A DNA stretch of 64,000 nt from Mesotaenium endlicherianum (GCA_009602735.1 WELA01006993.1:162964-226963), one strand, 5' to 3'. Positions 49,165-61,023 are shown, counted from the stretch's first letter. The notes: a model not told the origin generated them from the letters alone. Numbers and translations: made by a program.

Positions 49165-49488
49165 CAGTCATTTCAATTGACACGGGAAGGTGACAGGAGG
49201 TCCTGTCTCCATATCAATTGGAGGGGGATGTGACAATTAGTGACAGTTGTGACAGGCAGCCCACCTTTAACATTAAGTTGGAGGGAGTGGTATTCTCTGA
49301 TCACCATATTACACACTCAACCTGCGCTCACACTCACTTGCTCTCTAACTCAATTTTCCCTTATATTCACTCACACCAGGTATTCCACACTAGGAACTCT
49401 CCCAATCGCGTTCCTCTTCCTCAAGGGCACTCAGTAACGGCAAAAGGGCATGACTTCACTAACTTCATTGTGTTAATGATTGAGCAGG

Positions 49489-51150
49489 ATGACTCAAAAG
49501 TCGGAACTCAAGAGGAAGAGAAGGGCGGAAGAGGCACATGCAAAATACTTGCAATTCCGTGGAGACATCGAATCATCTTCCATCACCGCTCGGGAATCAC
49601 AATGACTCCAACAACAGCGGGAGGCACGGAAGAAGAAGGAGGAGGAGGAACAGGCCAGACTGAGGCAGGAAGAAATGGACAGAAAAGCTGCAGAGGAGGC
49701 CAAGAAAGCAGAGGAGATGAGCCAAGCTGAGGAGAAGCGGAAGCAGCAGGCTGAAGAAGACGAACGGAGGAGAATCAGCAGCTACCGCTACACGGTGCTG
49801 GGCAAGGGCTTTGATCTACTGGAGGAGGCCTTCAAGTATGCTCACAGAAGTCGCAGTGAGTCGCAGAAGGAAATCCTCCAGAGGGAAGGGGAGACATCCG
49901 AAAACTTTGACAAGTATATAGAGGTCAGCACAGGGCTTCTCCTCTACCACGATTACGCCAGGATGGTAGGATATACGATCGGAGAGGCCAAGGCAATGGC
50001 CCAGGTGAACGAAGCAGGAGCTGTCTCGATTCCTGGTATCTGGGGGGCAGATAGGGTCATCAGGATGATCCCCATGGACGCGGACAGCTTCAAGGACTCA
50101 ACACCCCACAACAGGTTCAAGGCCATGTACAATGAGGTGGAGAGGAGGAGCTGGGAATTCTTGGCCAGAGAAACCAGTCAGCTGGACTTTGCAGGGCACT
50201 GGTACCCTTGTACTCTCAAAAAGACAGACGCTGCCTTCTTCCAAAAGCCCACTGATTGGCGGTGGATGACCATCAACATGAGGGACCAGCAGAATGACAG
50301 GGCGACGGATGAGGATTTCCTGACAGACCTAAAGGGGAACATAGTATTGCCCCCTCACATTGCGGCTTGGGACCCAAGATTGGATGGAGTCAGAGACTGC
50401 ATGAGCCAGGAGATGCAGGGGGACAGAAGCAGGGCCCGAGAGTCATTCTCTAAAGGGAAGCACGCTTATGCCAAATGGGCAAGTAAGCAGGGGGAAAAGG
50501 ACCTCTATGCGATCCGGACTCAGCAGCCCCCACCAGCATCCAAAAGGGGAAGGTCAGTAGGATGTTCTTTTTCTCGGGAAGAGCTGGAGCAGCTGACAGA
50601 AGAGACCCCAGAAGTCTCAGAGGAACCCGGGGACGGAGAGGAGGAGGAGTCAGAGGAAGACAAGGAGGAAGGCGAGGAGGAGGACACTAGCCCCGCCGTC
50701 ATCCTGACGCCTGCCACATCCCCTATAAGGGAGAAGACGGGGTTGGCCATGCAGCAACTTGCTGAAGAGGAGGATATCACTTGGCTGGGGACTGCCAGAG
50801 GACAGACCCCATCTCCAGGCAAGGAGACCCAGTCAGACAGGGCAGACAGGAGGGCTGCTCGGGAGATAGCCAGAGGCCTGCCCGCATCTCCCTCGCAGAG
50901 AGGGCATGTACCCTTGGCTCATGTCATGCAACATCCTTCTGGGATGCCGGTATACGTACCTGTCAATTTGAGGGTTGTCCAGGAGAAGGCTGCCTCCCTT
51001 CAGACTGTGCAGGAGGAAACAGCCCAGTTACTGCGTTCTCTGCGGGGTCCTTACACGGAACCTCCCTCTCTGACAGGCTTCAGAAGACCCCAAGACAGGT
51101 GGAGGTCTGGCTCCCATGAGTATAGGGCCTCCGGGACATCTCCCTCCTAA
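49489..51150 (+). CDS. Element C accessory protein of unknown function (fossil)
   Basis: An extra frame of about 550 codons between the chromodomain and the 3' LTR. Three parts are visible: a highly charged N-terminal coiled coil (Lys/Arg/Glu/Gln-rich, heptad-like, about 100 residues), a middle of about 200 residues with a fold-like mix of residues (SYRYTVLGKGFDLLEEA; GLLLYHDYARMVGYTIGEAKAMAQ; WEFLARETSQLDFAGHWYPC), and an acidic then Pro/Arg-rich C-terminal third. No signal peptide, membrane segment or furin-like site is seen, so it does not look like an envelope protein. The homologous frame is in element B. No known family was recognised. Confidence 0.8.
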
Positions 51151-51200
51151 TGGCAGTAGGCTGGGGACGGAAGAGACAGCGCGCTGTTATTAGTGTTAGT

Positions 51201-51235
51201 GTTGTCGAGGCGACAACATGATAAGTTGGAGGGAT
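51201..51235 (+). other. Conserved hairpin and polypurine tract before the element C 3' LTR
   Basis: GTTGTCGAGGCGACAAC (51201-51217) is a 7-bp stem with a 3-base loop. The polypurine tract AGTTGGAGGGAT (51224-51235) lies directly before the LTR. Element B has both (complement of 21557-21573 and 21539-21550). Confidence 0.75.
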
Positions 51236-51895
51236 TGTAATGAATCAGTATATTAGTTGATATAATATTCATTTTAATAATAATTAATATTAGTTGAATG
51301 ACTCGGCCGAAAGCAGCAGGCTGAAGTCAACTTAAGTCAGCTTTCTGACACATTCTTTGACAGCCAGCTGACTTCCGTACTCGGTAGCAGCGAACTGCCT
51401 CGATATGCATCTAAGTGTGGTATGCTAGATGAATCGCCAAATGACATCCCTATGATGGATGGCGATTCGGGATGAGGGGAGATGGCGGTGGATTTGGTTA
51501 ACCGAGGTCCTACCAACGTGGTTAACTCCCGGGTAGGCGGTGCCATCGCACTGACCGTTGAACAGTAAACTCATTCCATGTACATATGCTAGGCATTGCT
51601 CTCGAGTTCGGCATTCGGAAACGAGGCCAACTCTCTTGTACAGCTTACTGAGAGAGATCTGAATCCAAGGCGAGAAGCCATTGATACGCACTGTCTTCTA
51701 ACCTTGCTTATGTATGAGTTTACTAATTTGCATTATTGATGCTAGTTTACTCGCATTTGACTGACAAGTATTATTCACTGCTAGTGTGTTGTCCTTTCCC
51801 GAAAACCAATTAACGGAAATACCACAAAGATTACTTGCTGATATAAAGATCCTTATTAATTGTTAATCGCCTATTTGGTAAGTCGATTCATTTCA
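51236..51895 (+). repeat. 3' LTR of element C
   Basis: 660 bp, TGTAATGAATC ... GATTCATTTCA, partner of 43184-43902, followed by target duplication CCTAC. Confidence 0.94.
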
Positions 51896-52060
51896 CCTAC
51901 GCAAAGACGTGGGTATAGTCACTGACCTTGAGGCCGTGGAGATGTTCCTACGAGCTATAGAGACGTGTTCGCGAGAGAAGGTTATTGCGCCCCCTCATTG
52001 ATTGCACTGACGTCGACTACACATTAGCCAAAGTCTATAGATTAGTAAAGAGATAGAATC

Positions 52061-54071
52061 TCGCGGCCGCACGTAGTTACATGAGCGACAGGATTGAATC
52101 AACGTCACCTGGTGTACGTCACGATGTCTTGACGTTTCCGCCCTCGTTTACGCACTTCACATCGGCTCGCCAGCAGTTGCAGCAACCGCAAACGCAATGC
52201 TTACAGCTTGCACGCAAGATTCAGACGCCGCAGCAAAATGCTTCTTTCCACATTTTCTTTCAAACACACTCGTAACAGGCAAGCGGCATGGCCGCCTGCC
52301 TCAAGAAGCTACCATGGCTGCCCACCAGCATGTGCAATGCACTCCCAACCATTTGACCCCTTAACCCAATGTAACGAGCAAGACCACCCTCTCTTACACA
52401 ACCATCACGAGCTGCCTATCGGCCCAGGCGAGGCTCCGCCTAAACTTTTGTCGCTATGTAGCTCACCAAAAGGTCCAAAAGCACGCTGTTTCAGAGAAAA
52501 GAGGTGTATCTTGTACAAGAGCTTAATTTATGGCGTTCGTCGAAGGACTGGTCTCGGAGCTAATCCATAATTCCAATCAAATGCTTTCACGTCGATCGAG
52601 GTCGCACGAGCATACATACATTCTCAAATGCACGTATGGGCCAGAGGTCACATGAGGGAAGACTCATACTTATTTTTGCCATACAAGACTCGTGAGCGGC
52701 GCCTTAGAATTGAAGTCAACAAGTTATTGCATACCTGAATGTATACATCCTTGATTTATGTCGAGTTTGTGAGGGAACCAACAAATTTCTCCTCACAAAA
52801 CCCTTCCGAACGATCGCGACAAATTTTGAGGTTTAAAATAGCGCGAGCGCAATCGACGCCGGCAGTCAATGCCGCAATCTTTGCCCCTCCCTCCCTCATT
52901 CATTTCTATCCATCATGCCTTTTCCCTCCCCTTCCCACCCTCTCTCTCTCTAGCACCCTCACATTAAGCAGGCAATCATGGTCGCCTGCAACGACGAGCG
53001 GCCATGGCTGCCCACCAGCATGCGCTCCCAACTTCTTGGCCTCACAAACCCATCTAACGAGCAAGAGCGCCCTCACCCACACCCCCATCACGAGCTATTG
53101 AGGGGCCCAGGCGAGGCTTCACCTTGCTTCTCTCGCCATGGCCGCTCACGAAAAGCTCTCGAGGGCGCACACTCGAAGCAAAGAAGGAGGCCTAATTGAT
53201 GGCGAGGGCCAATTTTACGGCGATCGCTAAAGGCGGGCTGCGTAAAAAATCATGATCAAGATCGAACGCTTTCGTGTCGATCAAGGTCGCACGTGTACAC
53301 ATACGTTTTCAAAGGCACGTTGGGGCCCGCGCTCACACAAGCCCTTACACGGTTTCCCGCCAACAGCTACGTGAGGGACGCCATACTGACGACAAACTAC
53401 TGCACATACTAGCCCCTACCGACTTTTATGAACCGTTTTCGAGAGTGGAGGTCATCACGCTGTCGTCATTAGTCGTGACATGTTCAAAAGCTGCGTAAGC
53501 TCTTTGTGTGTTGATGTGGCATTTATGTTCATTACCATTTGTGAAGTCAATCAACCGTTGCCAAGTCATTGACTTGTCACATTTCACCTGTCTTCCTTGT
53601 TGAACATTCTGCATCACATTTCTTCTAGGGCTATTTGTGCGACTGGTGTCAACTTATGTAAACCGACTCGCTCTTATGTCAGCAGATCTTTCTGACTCCA
53701 CATGGATGACACGTGACTTCATAGAGACGTCCGAGATGGAAAAGGACTGGCTAGGACTGGCCAGGGTCCAGGACCTAACAACAAAACCATTTTGGAGCTC
53801 GTGCGCACTCGTGCCTCCTCTTACTCCTTCTACTCGTTCCAGTCCGTACGCATATCTGGTGTCCCACGCGGTACCCCTTCACAGTAGGAAAATCTTGCTC
53901 TGGACTTCTGATCTGGTTGCAACTTCTTTGACAGCTGTTCCAGCCAGCAGTTTCGATGGGGAATATTTAAAGAATGTTCAGAAGAACAATAACACTTGGG
54001 CGTAAGAGAGTTTTGAGTTAGCAGAATTTGCTGGACAATTGTTCTTTTGTGAGTTCTAGTTCGCGCTACCA
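52061..54071. other. Intergenic with diverged tandem duplication
   Basis: No gene could be supported. Open frames at 52208-52570 and 52739-53199 are driven by a duplicated segment rather than by recognisable protein. The last several hundred bases should hold the promoter of the J-domain gene. Confidence 0.5.
52270..53395. repeat. Diverged tandem duplication, period about 694 bp
   Basis: About 52.27-52.67 kb resembles 52.97-53.40 kb in the same order: CATGGCTGCCCACCAGCATG, AACGAGCAAGA, CATCACGAGCT, GGCCCAGGCGAGGCT, then a CGTCGATC..GGTCGCACG block. By eye they differ at about a quarter of positions with indels. Confidence 0.75.
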
Positions 54072-55559
54072 ATGCATTCTCTGTCTTTGCAGCTGTCCTT
54101 CCAAGAGGCATTGCTTTCTGGAGTTATACATTCTCAAGCAACAGTTTGTCGATCAATAAGGGCATCACATGTACGGGCATCTGCAGGTCTTCAGAAGCCA
54201 TGTAGTGTATCTTTCTCTGGTAACAATTTGAGCAGCTCTCCCTCGCATTTGAAGCGGGCATTGTTGCCTGCGAGAAGGAGTCGGAGGAATTGCTGTTTTA
54301 GAATACAAGCAGTGTTTGTTGGGGCTGAATTTTACGGTCCGTCCTCTGAGACAAGTGCAGGTTCCTTCTACGAGCTACTTGGCGTTTCGCAGAAAGAATC
54401 TCTGGCTGCCATTAAGGATGCATATCGCCATATGGCGCGTCGCTTTCACCCTGACGTCTGCCCTCTAGGCGCTAGAGAGTGCACCAAACGGTTCATTGAA
54501 GTTCAGGAGGCATATGAGACTCTATCAGATCCTGACAGACGAGCCATGTATGACTATGATATCTCGCACCCTCAAAAAGTAGCAAGAGGAGAGGGATTAG
54601 GACAAAGGAGACCTTGGCAAAGACAAAGGCGGCCTTGGGAAGCACAAGCGAAGTGGACTTCTCAGGAGGAGCAGGTACTTCATTCTTCCACCATCATTCT
54701 TGAACTGTGGCAGCACTGTGAAGTAGGCTGTTAATCCTTAACTCACTAGTTTTGTTCTGTCGCAACAGCATTCAATAAGTGGTGGGTGGGTCTGGTATCA
54801 TTCCAAAATCTTGTCTCTGGAATCGGGCATGCGTACATCATGTGATTGCACAAGCTGTGCAACACTTGAAGTTATTGTGTAAGCGCATACTTGCTCGCAG
54901 GCGCGTGCTACACCTTGTGAATATCTTCTGTCAGTGTGCTGCTTCGTGTAACTAAGCAGATTGCACTAGGAAGAAGACACGAGCAAGCAGAGAGCCTCAT
55001 GTCTTCCTTCTCTCAGTTTCTACCTTGGCTCAAGCTTCCTGATGACTCAGCTCCATTTGTATCCTTGCCACATGGCCCTCTACTGTGCAAATTGCAAGAG
55101 TGTTGGTGCCACGCCGGAGGTTCTTCTGATGCTGCACTCTTTGCTATTGTGTTGCACGACGGAGACAACACGGTGCTTGTCCCGCGGGCTTTGCATCATG
55201 GTTCATCCTAGGTTGGTTTGACAGGGTTTAAGAGGAAGGTTCTGTTTTTTTTTGGTGTTCAGTTCTGGACATGTAACCCAACATGAATGCAGATTTCAAT
55301 CCCTAGCCAACCCCTAGCCTGCTACTGCCGCTCTTCCCTGCCTCTAATGACGATCACTCGGTTGCCATCACTGTATCCCCACATGACTCCACTTAATGAC
55401 AATCGATGTTTGTTGCCCATGTGTCTGCAGACGGAGACAATGAGAGGCTGGAAATCCCAGTGGGAGTCCCAGCTCTCTGGCTTGGGTTCTAGGAGACAGG
55501 CAAAGGCAGGGTCGTGGGCTGCGCAAGTACAGCAGAGACAAGAGCATGGAACAGAATAG
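54072..55559 (+). CDS. Plastid J-domain protein, DNAJ20/J20-like
   Basis: Probable chloroplast co-chaperone that recruits Hsp70. Two exons, 54072-54674 and 55431-55559, with a phase-0 GT-AG intron, give 243 residues. The first 80 or so residues are Ser/Arg-rich with few acids, as in a chloroplast transit peptide. The J domain spans about residues 97-165 (FYELLGVSQKESLAAIKDAYRHMAR) with the catalytic HPD at 126-128 and FIEVQEAYETLSDPDRRAMYD. The C-terminal exon ends with a W..QWESQLSGL..R and SWAAQVQQRQ pattern shared with plant J20 proteins (DJC26), whose known role is delivery of inactive DXS to Hsp70 and Clp protease. That role is inferred here. Total length is close to the family's. Upstream exons were not found, and the context CTACCAATGC suits a start. 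Confidence 0.87.
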
Positions 55560-57400
55560 AGGTTCTGTCAACGTGCAACTGAGGGCCTGAGGGCATCCCC
55601 AGCTGCCTTGTACATATGACTGCCCACATTTGGGTTTGCGAGAGAGCCTTGCAGAGGCTTCGCCAGCCGGCAACTTCCGGACGTGCAGAGCATTCTCTGC
55701 ATCGTCAAGCGCCGCTGCACCCCCTTGCTTAGGGGGAGCTGCCAGGATTCCCACGCCTTCTCACAGGCGGTGCCGGGCGGGAAAGAGGGGGCACTACCTG
55801 CGGCAGAACCTCTGTTCAGATGGGGTAGCTTGTGACACAAAGTTTGGACTCCCTAGCCTTATAGAGTTGCCTGCAAGGGCGAATGAGGGGTCTTCGCCCC
55901 TTGAAGCTGGATTTGTTTTCGGCCCTCCCCCCTGCTTGTTACTTGATAAATAGAGGCAGTGGTGTGTGCTTTTTGAGTGTTACGCCAGTCCCTTGTCCCG
56001 CCCATTCTGAAGGTGTATCCATATTGCAATTCAATAGCAAACTAGTTAGGTAGTGTAACTATGTCAATTTGTACATGGCAAAGCTGCTTTCCGTTGCAAT
56101 ACGCAGAGTGTAAAAAATTCAGTATCTTAGTTGTTCAAAACAAAGGTCCTAAGATGTTAATATCCAGTGAGAGGCACACTTGTTGCCTTCATATTTTGAA
56201 AAGTAGTAGGGCACATTGCTACGTGAGTGCCCCGCTAGTAAGCTAGGCTTATAGGAGGCTCCATCCCAGCTGCAAGCTGGAGGGCATGCTTCCAGCTTTT
56301 AGTCTCACGATTTTAGCGTGGTGAGTTTGGAATTTGATTGATTGGACAAATGTCGACGATGCAAATTTTATGGTGCCTCTCTCATTGCAGTTATCGGCAA
56401 TGTGAATGCATGTTACAAGCGATTGGAATGAGAAATCCGTTGGTTCTTGCACTGGACAAAATCCTGCATTATGGCTCATCTTGTATTGGTAGAGCAGATG
56501 AGAACACAAGTCAAGGATTAGAGCTTGTCACAAACGTGTTGATGTGGAAAAACCTGTTGCATCATTGTTTCTGCTTGATACGCTACGTCTCAAAAGTGTA
56601 CTCTAGCAGATGCTTGGTAGCTCTCGATAATACGAGAAGTTGGCAAAGACACATGCCAAATGCGTCCGGCTATCAGGTGACTCGTACAATATACACGTCG
56701 TGATGCGAATACAAACATGTGTGCCAACCTTGCACTGCCTCCTGAAGTGCCAAGTAATTCACCTCAGCAGAATGTATTGTCTCTGTAGAAGATCGGCCCT
56801 TCTCTTTTCGTTATCTGATACATGTGTAAATTTCTGAAACACCATCATCAGGGCTGATGCTTGTGCATACCCTGCTGCTGCTGCTGCCGGGGGTGTGGGT
56901 TCAGTCAAGGTTATTTGCAGCTGACACCATACATGGGAACCCCTGGCTGCATTTTTAGGCCTAAATTGGAGATGGGGATGGGTGTGAGGGTGGCGTTGCA
57001 GAGGGGGTGGCTGCTGAGCATGTGGAGATGGGGGTGCAAATGCTGTGCTTGGCTGTAGTTCCGTGCTGGGTCTGGGTATCCAAAGAACAGCCTCCCTCAT
57101 TTGTATCTGCAGCAACATGCTGTTGCCTTGCCAGGGGGGCTTTGAAATGTGCGTGTGAGTATGGCTCGCGGGGGAGGCTCTGCTGACTCAGCACGGGACC
57201 GCTGCTTCCCTGCTGAGCTGGCTCAGGACTGGCCAGGTATGCCTGCTGGTTGGTCAACTCTGCTACTTTGTGCCCGTGTCTACGGCTGTCCCTGCGATGC
57301 CAGATGGCAGCTTCTGCTGAGGCCAGGGATGAGTTGTGGCTGCTGAGGTGTCGCCTGGCAAGGCTGAGTGATAGCCACGTGGCGGCAAGCCATCGGGTGG
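55560..57400. other. Intergenic / 3' flank, no gene seen
   Basis: Contains the J-protein 3' untranslated region and about 1.5 kb with only short open frames (for example 56338-56703) lacking recognisable content. Confidence 0.55.
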
Positions 57401-57505
57401 GAGGCAAGGACGAGGCTGCTGCCTCCTGGAACATGGGCGGCAACCCCCCTTCCCAGGTGACTCTGCTAAAGCCTCCGGCCGTCCGCTCCTCCTGCCCCTC
57501 CTGCT

Positions 57506-57530
57506 CCTGCTGCTGCTGCTGCTGCTGCTG
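57506..57530. repeat. (CTG)n trinucleotide repeat
   Basis: About eight CTG units, with a separate CCCCTG hexamer run at about 57622-57648. Confidence 0.9.
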
Positions 57531-58508
57531 AAGTTCCTGAGTGCTTCAAGAATCCCCTGAGCCCCTCCTGGCAGCTTGCGCGTGCCCCTGACCCTGAAGG
57601 CGTTGTCCTGACTTGCTCCTCTGCCCCTGCCCCTGCCCCTGCCCCTGCTAGGGTGGCTGGGGTGTTAGCAAGCGGGTGACTGGGGGCGGTCGCATCAGCC
57701 GCCGGGAAGGGGAATAGCGGCACGTGATGGGGGGGGCGGTGATGGAGCTGATATGTGGCAGGTGCTGGTGGAGGTGATGGTGATGTGGCAGTGGCGGGTC
57801 TTTGAACGGTGGCACCAACTGGATTCCTGGTGAACAGCATGACCTTGTTATCTAGCGGCAGCAATGTCATGGCAGGAGACTGGGGGCCCGCGGAGGGAGA
57901 CAGCCCGGTCAACGCCAGCAAGGCGTGCACACAGGGGGGTCTGCGCACGGGTGGCGGCGGCCGTGGCTGTGGCGACACATGTCGCAGGCGCTGGGGTGGG
58001 CGGCGGCGGTGGTGGCGGTGGCGGCGGCAGGGCACGTGAGCGCGCCTGTACACGCTTGAGTTGTGCAAACTTCAGAGGGTTCGACAGGCTCTGAAGAAAC
58101 TCGTGCACATCAGTCGAGCTGCACTACCCCTCTACGCGAATGGGTTGCACGAGAAGGGGAGAGGAAGAAATGGGGGCAGGGAAAGGGGGCAGAGGGGAGA
58201 GGGGGGGAGGAGGGAGTGCTTGCAAAGAGGGCCAGTGACCTAGGCTTAAGGTTGAGGGTCTACAGTTGAGGGCTGAGTGGGTCGAGCAAGGTGTAGGGGG
58301 GAGAAAGCAAGGCAGATTGTGCACAGGCATCACATCTGACTTCATGGTGGGGGCTAGGGAAACTGCCCGCAACGCCACCACTTCTCTGCTGGCGACGTTT
58401 CTTGTAATACAATTGCACGCGCACAGTTGCAGAAGTAGACCTCCAGAAGTGGAAGCCTGAGCCCTCGTCTGAACCTAGAACCCAGCACTGAACACACTGC
58501 TAGGGACA

Positions 58509-58546
58509 CACGCATGCACGCATGCACGCATGCACGCGTGCATGTG
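58509..58546. repeat. GCATGCAC octamer repeat
   Basis: About four to five imperfect copies of an 8-bp unit containing the palindrome GCATGC. Confidence 0.85.
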
Positions 58547-60918
58547 CAGACACGATGCCGAGACCAGAACTTCATTTTCCTCTGCTGGCAGAGGACATGC
58601 AGATGGGCACGCAAGCTTACGTCCGTGCCCGCACGCACACCTGCACACTTGTACACATGCACAAACATAGAGACGCACGTGTACCGCTGGGACTGATTAT
58701 TTGCAAGGAAAAGACAAAGTGGGAGAGCAGATGAAGGTGGGGCAGGCTGGAGATTGCCATAGCTGCTGGGCCGGGCCCTCACGCTTGTGCAGGTTCTGGG
58801 GCGCAATTAACATACATGTTGTCCGCGCCCACATGAGAGCGAGTCGAGGCAACACCCCTCCAAGCCCAGTCCCAGCCCTCGCGTTCTAAGAAGCGTGATG
58901 TCTCGCATGGACCCAAACCCTAAGACCCTCTGTGTTTAGACCCCTACTCCATACCGTACCCTGCCCAGCCCTCCCATCAGAAAAGGTCAAACGCAGCAAC
59001 ATCGCGTGCAATACCAAATGGACTCTCAAGACCAGTGAACTTAATAATCCCACCCTGTCTCACTCAGAAATTGATTGCTTAAAGAGCCGCCTCAGTCCGC
59101 CCTCTGAGAGCAGGGCACGCAAACAGCCCCACCACTGCTCACTCGAGCTCAGCGCGCGCGGCAGAAGCACAAGTGGCGTGTCCATATCGACCGCCTGGCT
59201 GGCCAAACAGCCAGAAAGTGCCAGCTTAACTGGCAGTGCCAGCTCACCTCCCCAAACAAGCTCAACCTCCCCATCCATTACTCAAACACATCAGCTCCAC
59301 CAAACCACCTCGGCAGAAATTCAGCACCGGCACCAAAAAACTGAGTTTGGTAACAGTGGCCGGGGAGGCGTGTAGGGTGCGGACGTAGAGGAGAGAAAGG
59401 GGCGGAAGGGCGGGGGAAGGGGGNCAGCAGTGCTGATCTCGACCTGCCGTCCGCAGAACAGCACACAGTGCATCTTCACTGCCAGGTCAGCGCTCTTGGC
59501 GTCGTGGAAGAGCACAAACCCGAAGTTGCGCATTCACGGCTTGCCAAGGGGTCCACCCCTCGACCCCGCTGCCCATGCCGCCGCCAGCGCCTGCAGCGTC
59601 AGCTGGCACCCCCCCTGCCGCCGCCGCCACCGCCGCCCGCCATGACCGCACTGGTGCAGATGACGATGGCGTCCTGGACGGCGCCAAAATGCTCCTTGAA
59701 CGACTCCCAGAGCTTCTGCGGCTTTAAGTAGTGCGTGAGCCCGCTTATTAAGACCTCACAGGTGGCTGCGTCTGCTGCAGCAGCTACAGCTGCCGCTGGA
59801 GTTGCCATCGCAGCCGCGGTAGCAGGGGCAGGGGCATTGGGGCCCACTCTTCCTCCCTCGCCATCGTCTTCTCATTGCTAGGCTGCTGTTTGACACCTGT
59901 CTGGGTGGTACTGCGGAGGCTGCTGGCCACAGGCTAGTGCCGCCCGCCGCCGCCGCCATAGCCAGGTGTCGTGCGGAGGCCGGCCGCGCCGTGGGCGACC
60001 TTGCAGAGCGTCCCGTCGGGGCACACGCCCCCCTACTTCTCAACGTAGGAAAAATATTGGTCTCGTAGGTCTTGCCGATCGCCGCCAGCTCGTTCCTGCC
60101 CTGGCCCAGTGCGCCGCCCGGCAGAAGCCACCCGTCCCGTGGGCGGTGGCAACGGCAGCGGCGGCGGGGCTGTGGGTGCGGAGCACCTGGAATGGCATGA
60201 GCAGGCCTTCAGCATCGACAGGTGGCGGCACATGACTTCTCAGACCCCGCACCCCAAAGCTGCTCAGAGTTGTCGGGCAACAGCTGCTGGATGCTTGACA
60301 GCTGTCCCCTGCCATAGCTTACCTGACAGTTGTGGTAGTGTCCGTTCAGGCCATTCTCCGCCCTCAGATGATACAATCCTACTGCGGCAGCGGCTGCCCC
60401 TTCCTGCTAGCTGGCGGCGCCGTCATTGGACGAGCCGGCCGGGCTGGTGGGGCGGTGCTGGTGCAGCCAACTGGCGGCTCCGGGGCCGTTTGGCGAATGG
60501 AAACATCACAAGCTGGGCCTCGGGGGACGCGACCTCCCCAGGGGAGTGCGGATGTCCACGGAGGGCGACAGCTGTCCCGGCCGCTGACTGCGCAGGCTGA
60601 CGACGTGCTTGTTGCCTCCAGGGCTGACGCACTCCAGGTTATTGTTTTGTACAGGCGTGCAGCACAGCAGGAGGCGAAAGTCTCATGCTTTGGGTTCTTG
60701 AATTTGTTTAAGTTCCCTTGAGGATTTAGGGTGGAGTGCCAATTTGGCTCCCCGCTCCCTCTAACCTCCTCTGACCTTATATGAAAGCGTGGAGGTTTCT
60801 GGGCTGGGGTGGTGGACTGGGGTGGTGGACTGTCAGGCTGTTGAGCCACTCCCCCCACACATCACATCTTCCAAGTAGGAGTCAAAATGCACCAACACAA
60901 TTGCTCGTACATGAGTGC

Positions 60919-60991
60919 AAACACACACACACACGCACACACATACATACACATGTGGATGGATGAGCGGGTGCGGGCCAGCGCGCACGAG

Positions 60992-61022
<31 letters not shown>
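60919..61022. repeat. Paired (CA)n microsatellites
   Basis: CA tracts at about 60919-60953 and 60999-61022, separated by a GCGCGC-rich spacer. A further short CA tract lies at about 61550-61567. Long Cys/Val-rich minus-strand frames over them are repeat artefacts. Confidence 0.93.

Positions 61023-61023
<1 letters not shown>

Larger units (their letters stand above)
43184..51895 (+). mobile_element. Element C: younger Ty3/Gypsy chromovirus-like element inside element D
   Basis: 8.71 kb on the plus strand, bounded by LTRs 43184-43902 and 51236-51895 and by the exact 5-bp target duplication CCTAC (43179-43183 and 51896-51900). In order: primer-binding site, gag, zinc knuckle, protease, RT, RNase H, integrase, chromodomain, accessory frame, polypurine tract. 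By eye the LTRs differ at about 3 percent of shared positions, so it is distinctly younger than element B. The 5' LTR also holds roughly 60 bp lacking in the 3' LTR. It is nearly complete but broken in about four places. Confidence 0.95.
40800..52060 (+). mobile_element. Element D: second, truncated copy of the element A family, split by element C
   Basis: Plus-strand relative of element A: terminal-repeat-like DNA from about 40.8 kb, leader coding around 42.6 kb, gag coding at about 42.84-43.18 kb (CDLDDAISEFN; MRYLLHKAKDPYWEM; FYRRKRETIRIMYPS), then, beyond element C, the next gag segment at 51.90-52.02 kb (KDVGIVTDLEAVEMFLRAIE). Nothing further of the family follows, so only the 5' part survives. 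It is broken. It must predate element C, which inserted in it. Confidence 0.75.
57466..60640 (-). pseudogene. GC-rich minus-strand region with CCCH-finger and RRM-like fragments, possibly a decayed RNA-binding protein gene
   Basis: Two conserved-looking pieces are visible on the minus strand. Near 60.03-59.97 kb, GVCPDGTLCKVAHG has the CX5CX3H half of a CCCH zinc finger. At 59.75-59.63 kb, CEVLISGLTHYLKPQKLWESF opens an RRM (RNP2 = VLISGL), and at 59.52-59.43 kb NFGFVLFHDAKSADLAV gives RNP1, followed by CGRQVEIS. In the frames carrying these motifs there is a TAG just before the CCCH half and a TGA just before NFGFV, with no good splice acceptor to remove them. Low-complexity Gly, Pro and Ala tracts separate the pieces. 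A stretch near 58.1-58.0 kb (DVHEFLQSLSNPLKFAQLKRVQ) could be another exon. It may be a pseudogene, a poorly assembled gene, or have unusual splicing. A base is undetermined at 59424. Confidence 0.4.

Noticed and set aside
49218-49488. Possible extra N-terminal extension of the accessory frame
   Set aside because: Composition resembles untranslated DNA and the corresponding part of element B is not convincingly protein-like, so the frame is taken from the Met at 49489.
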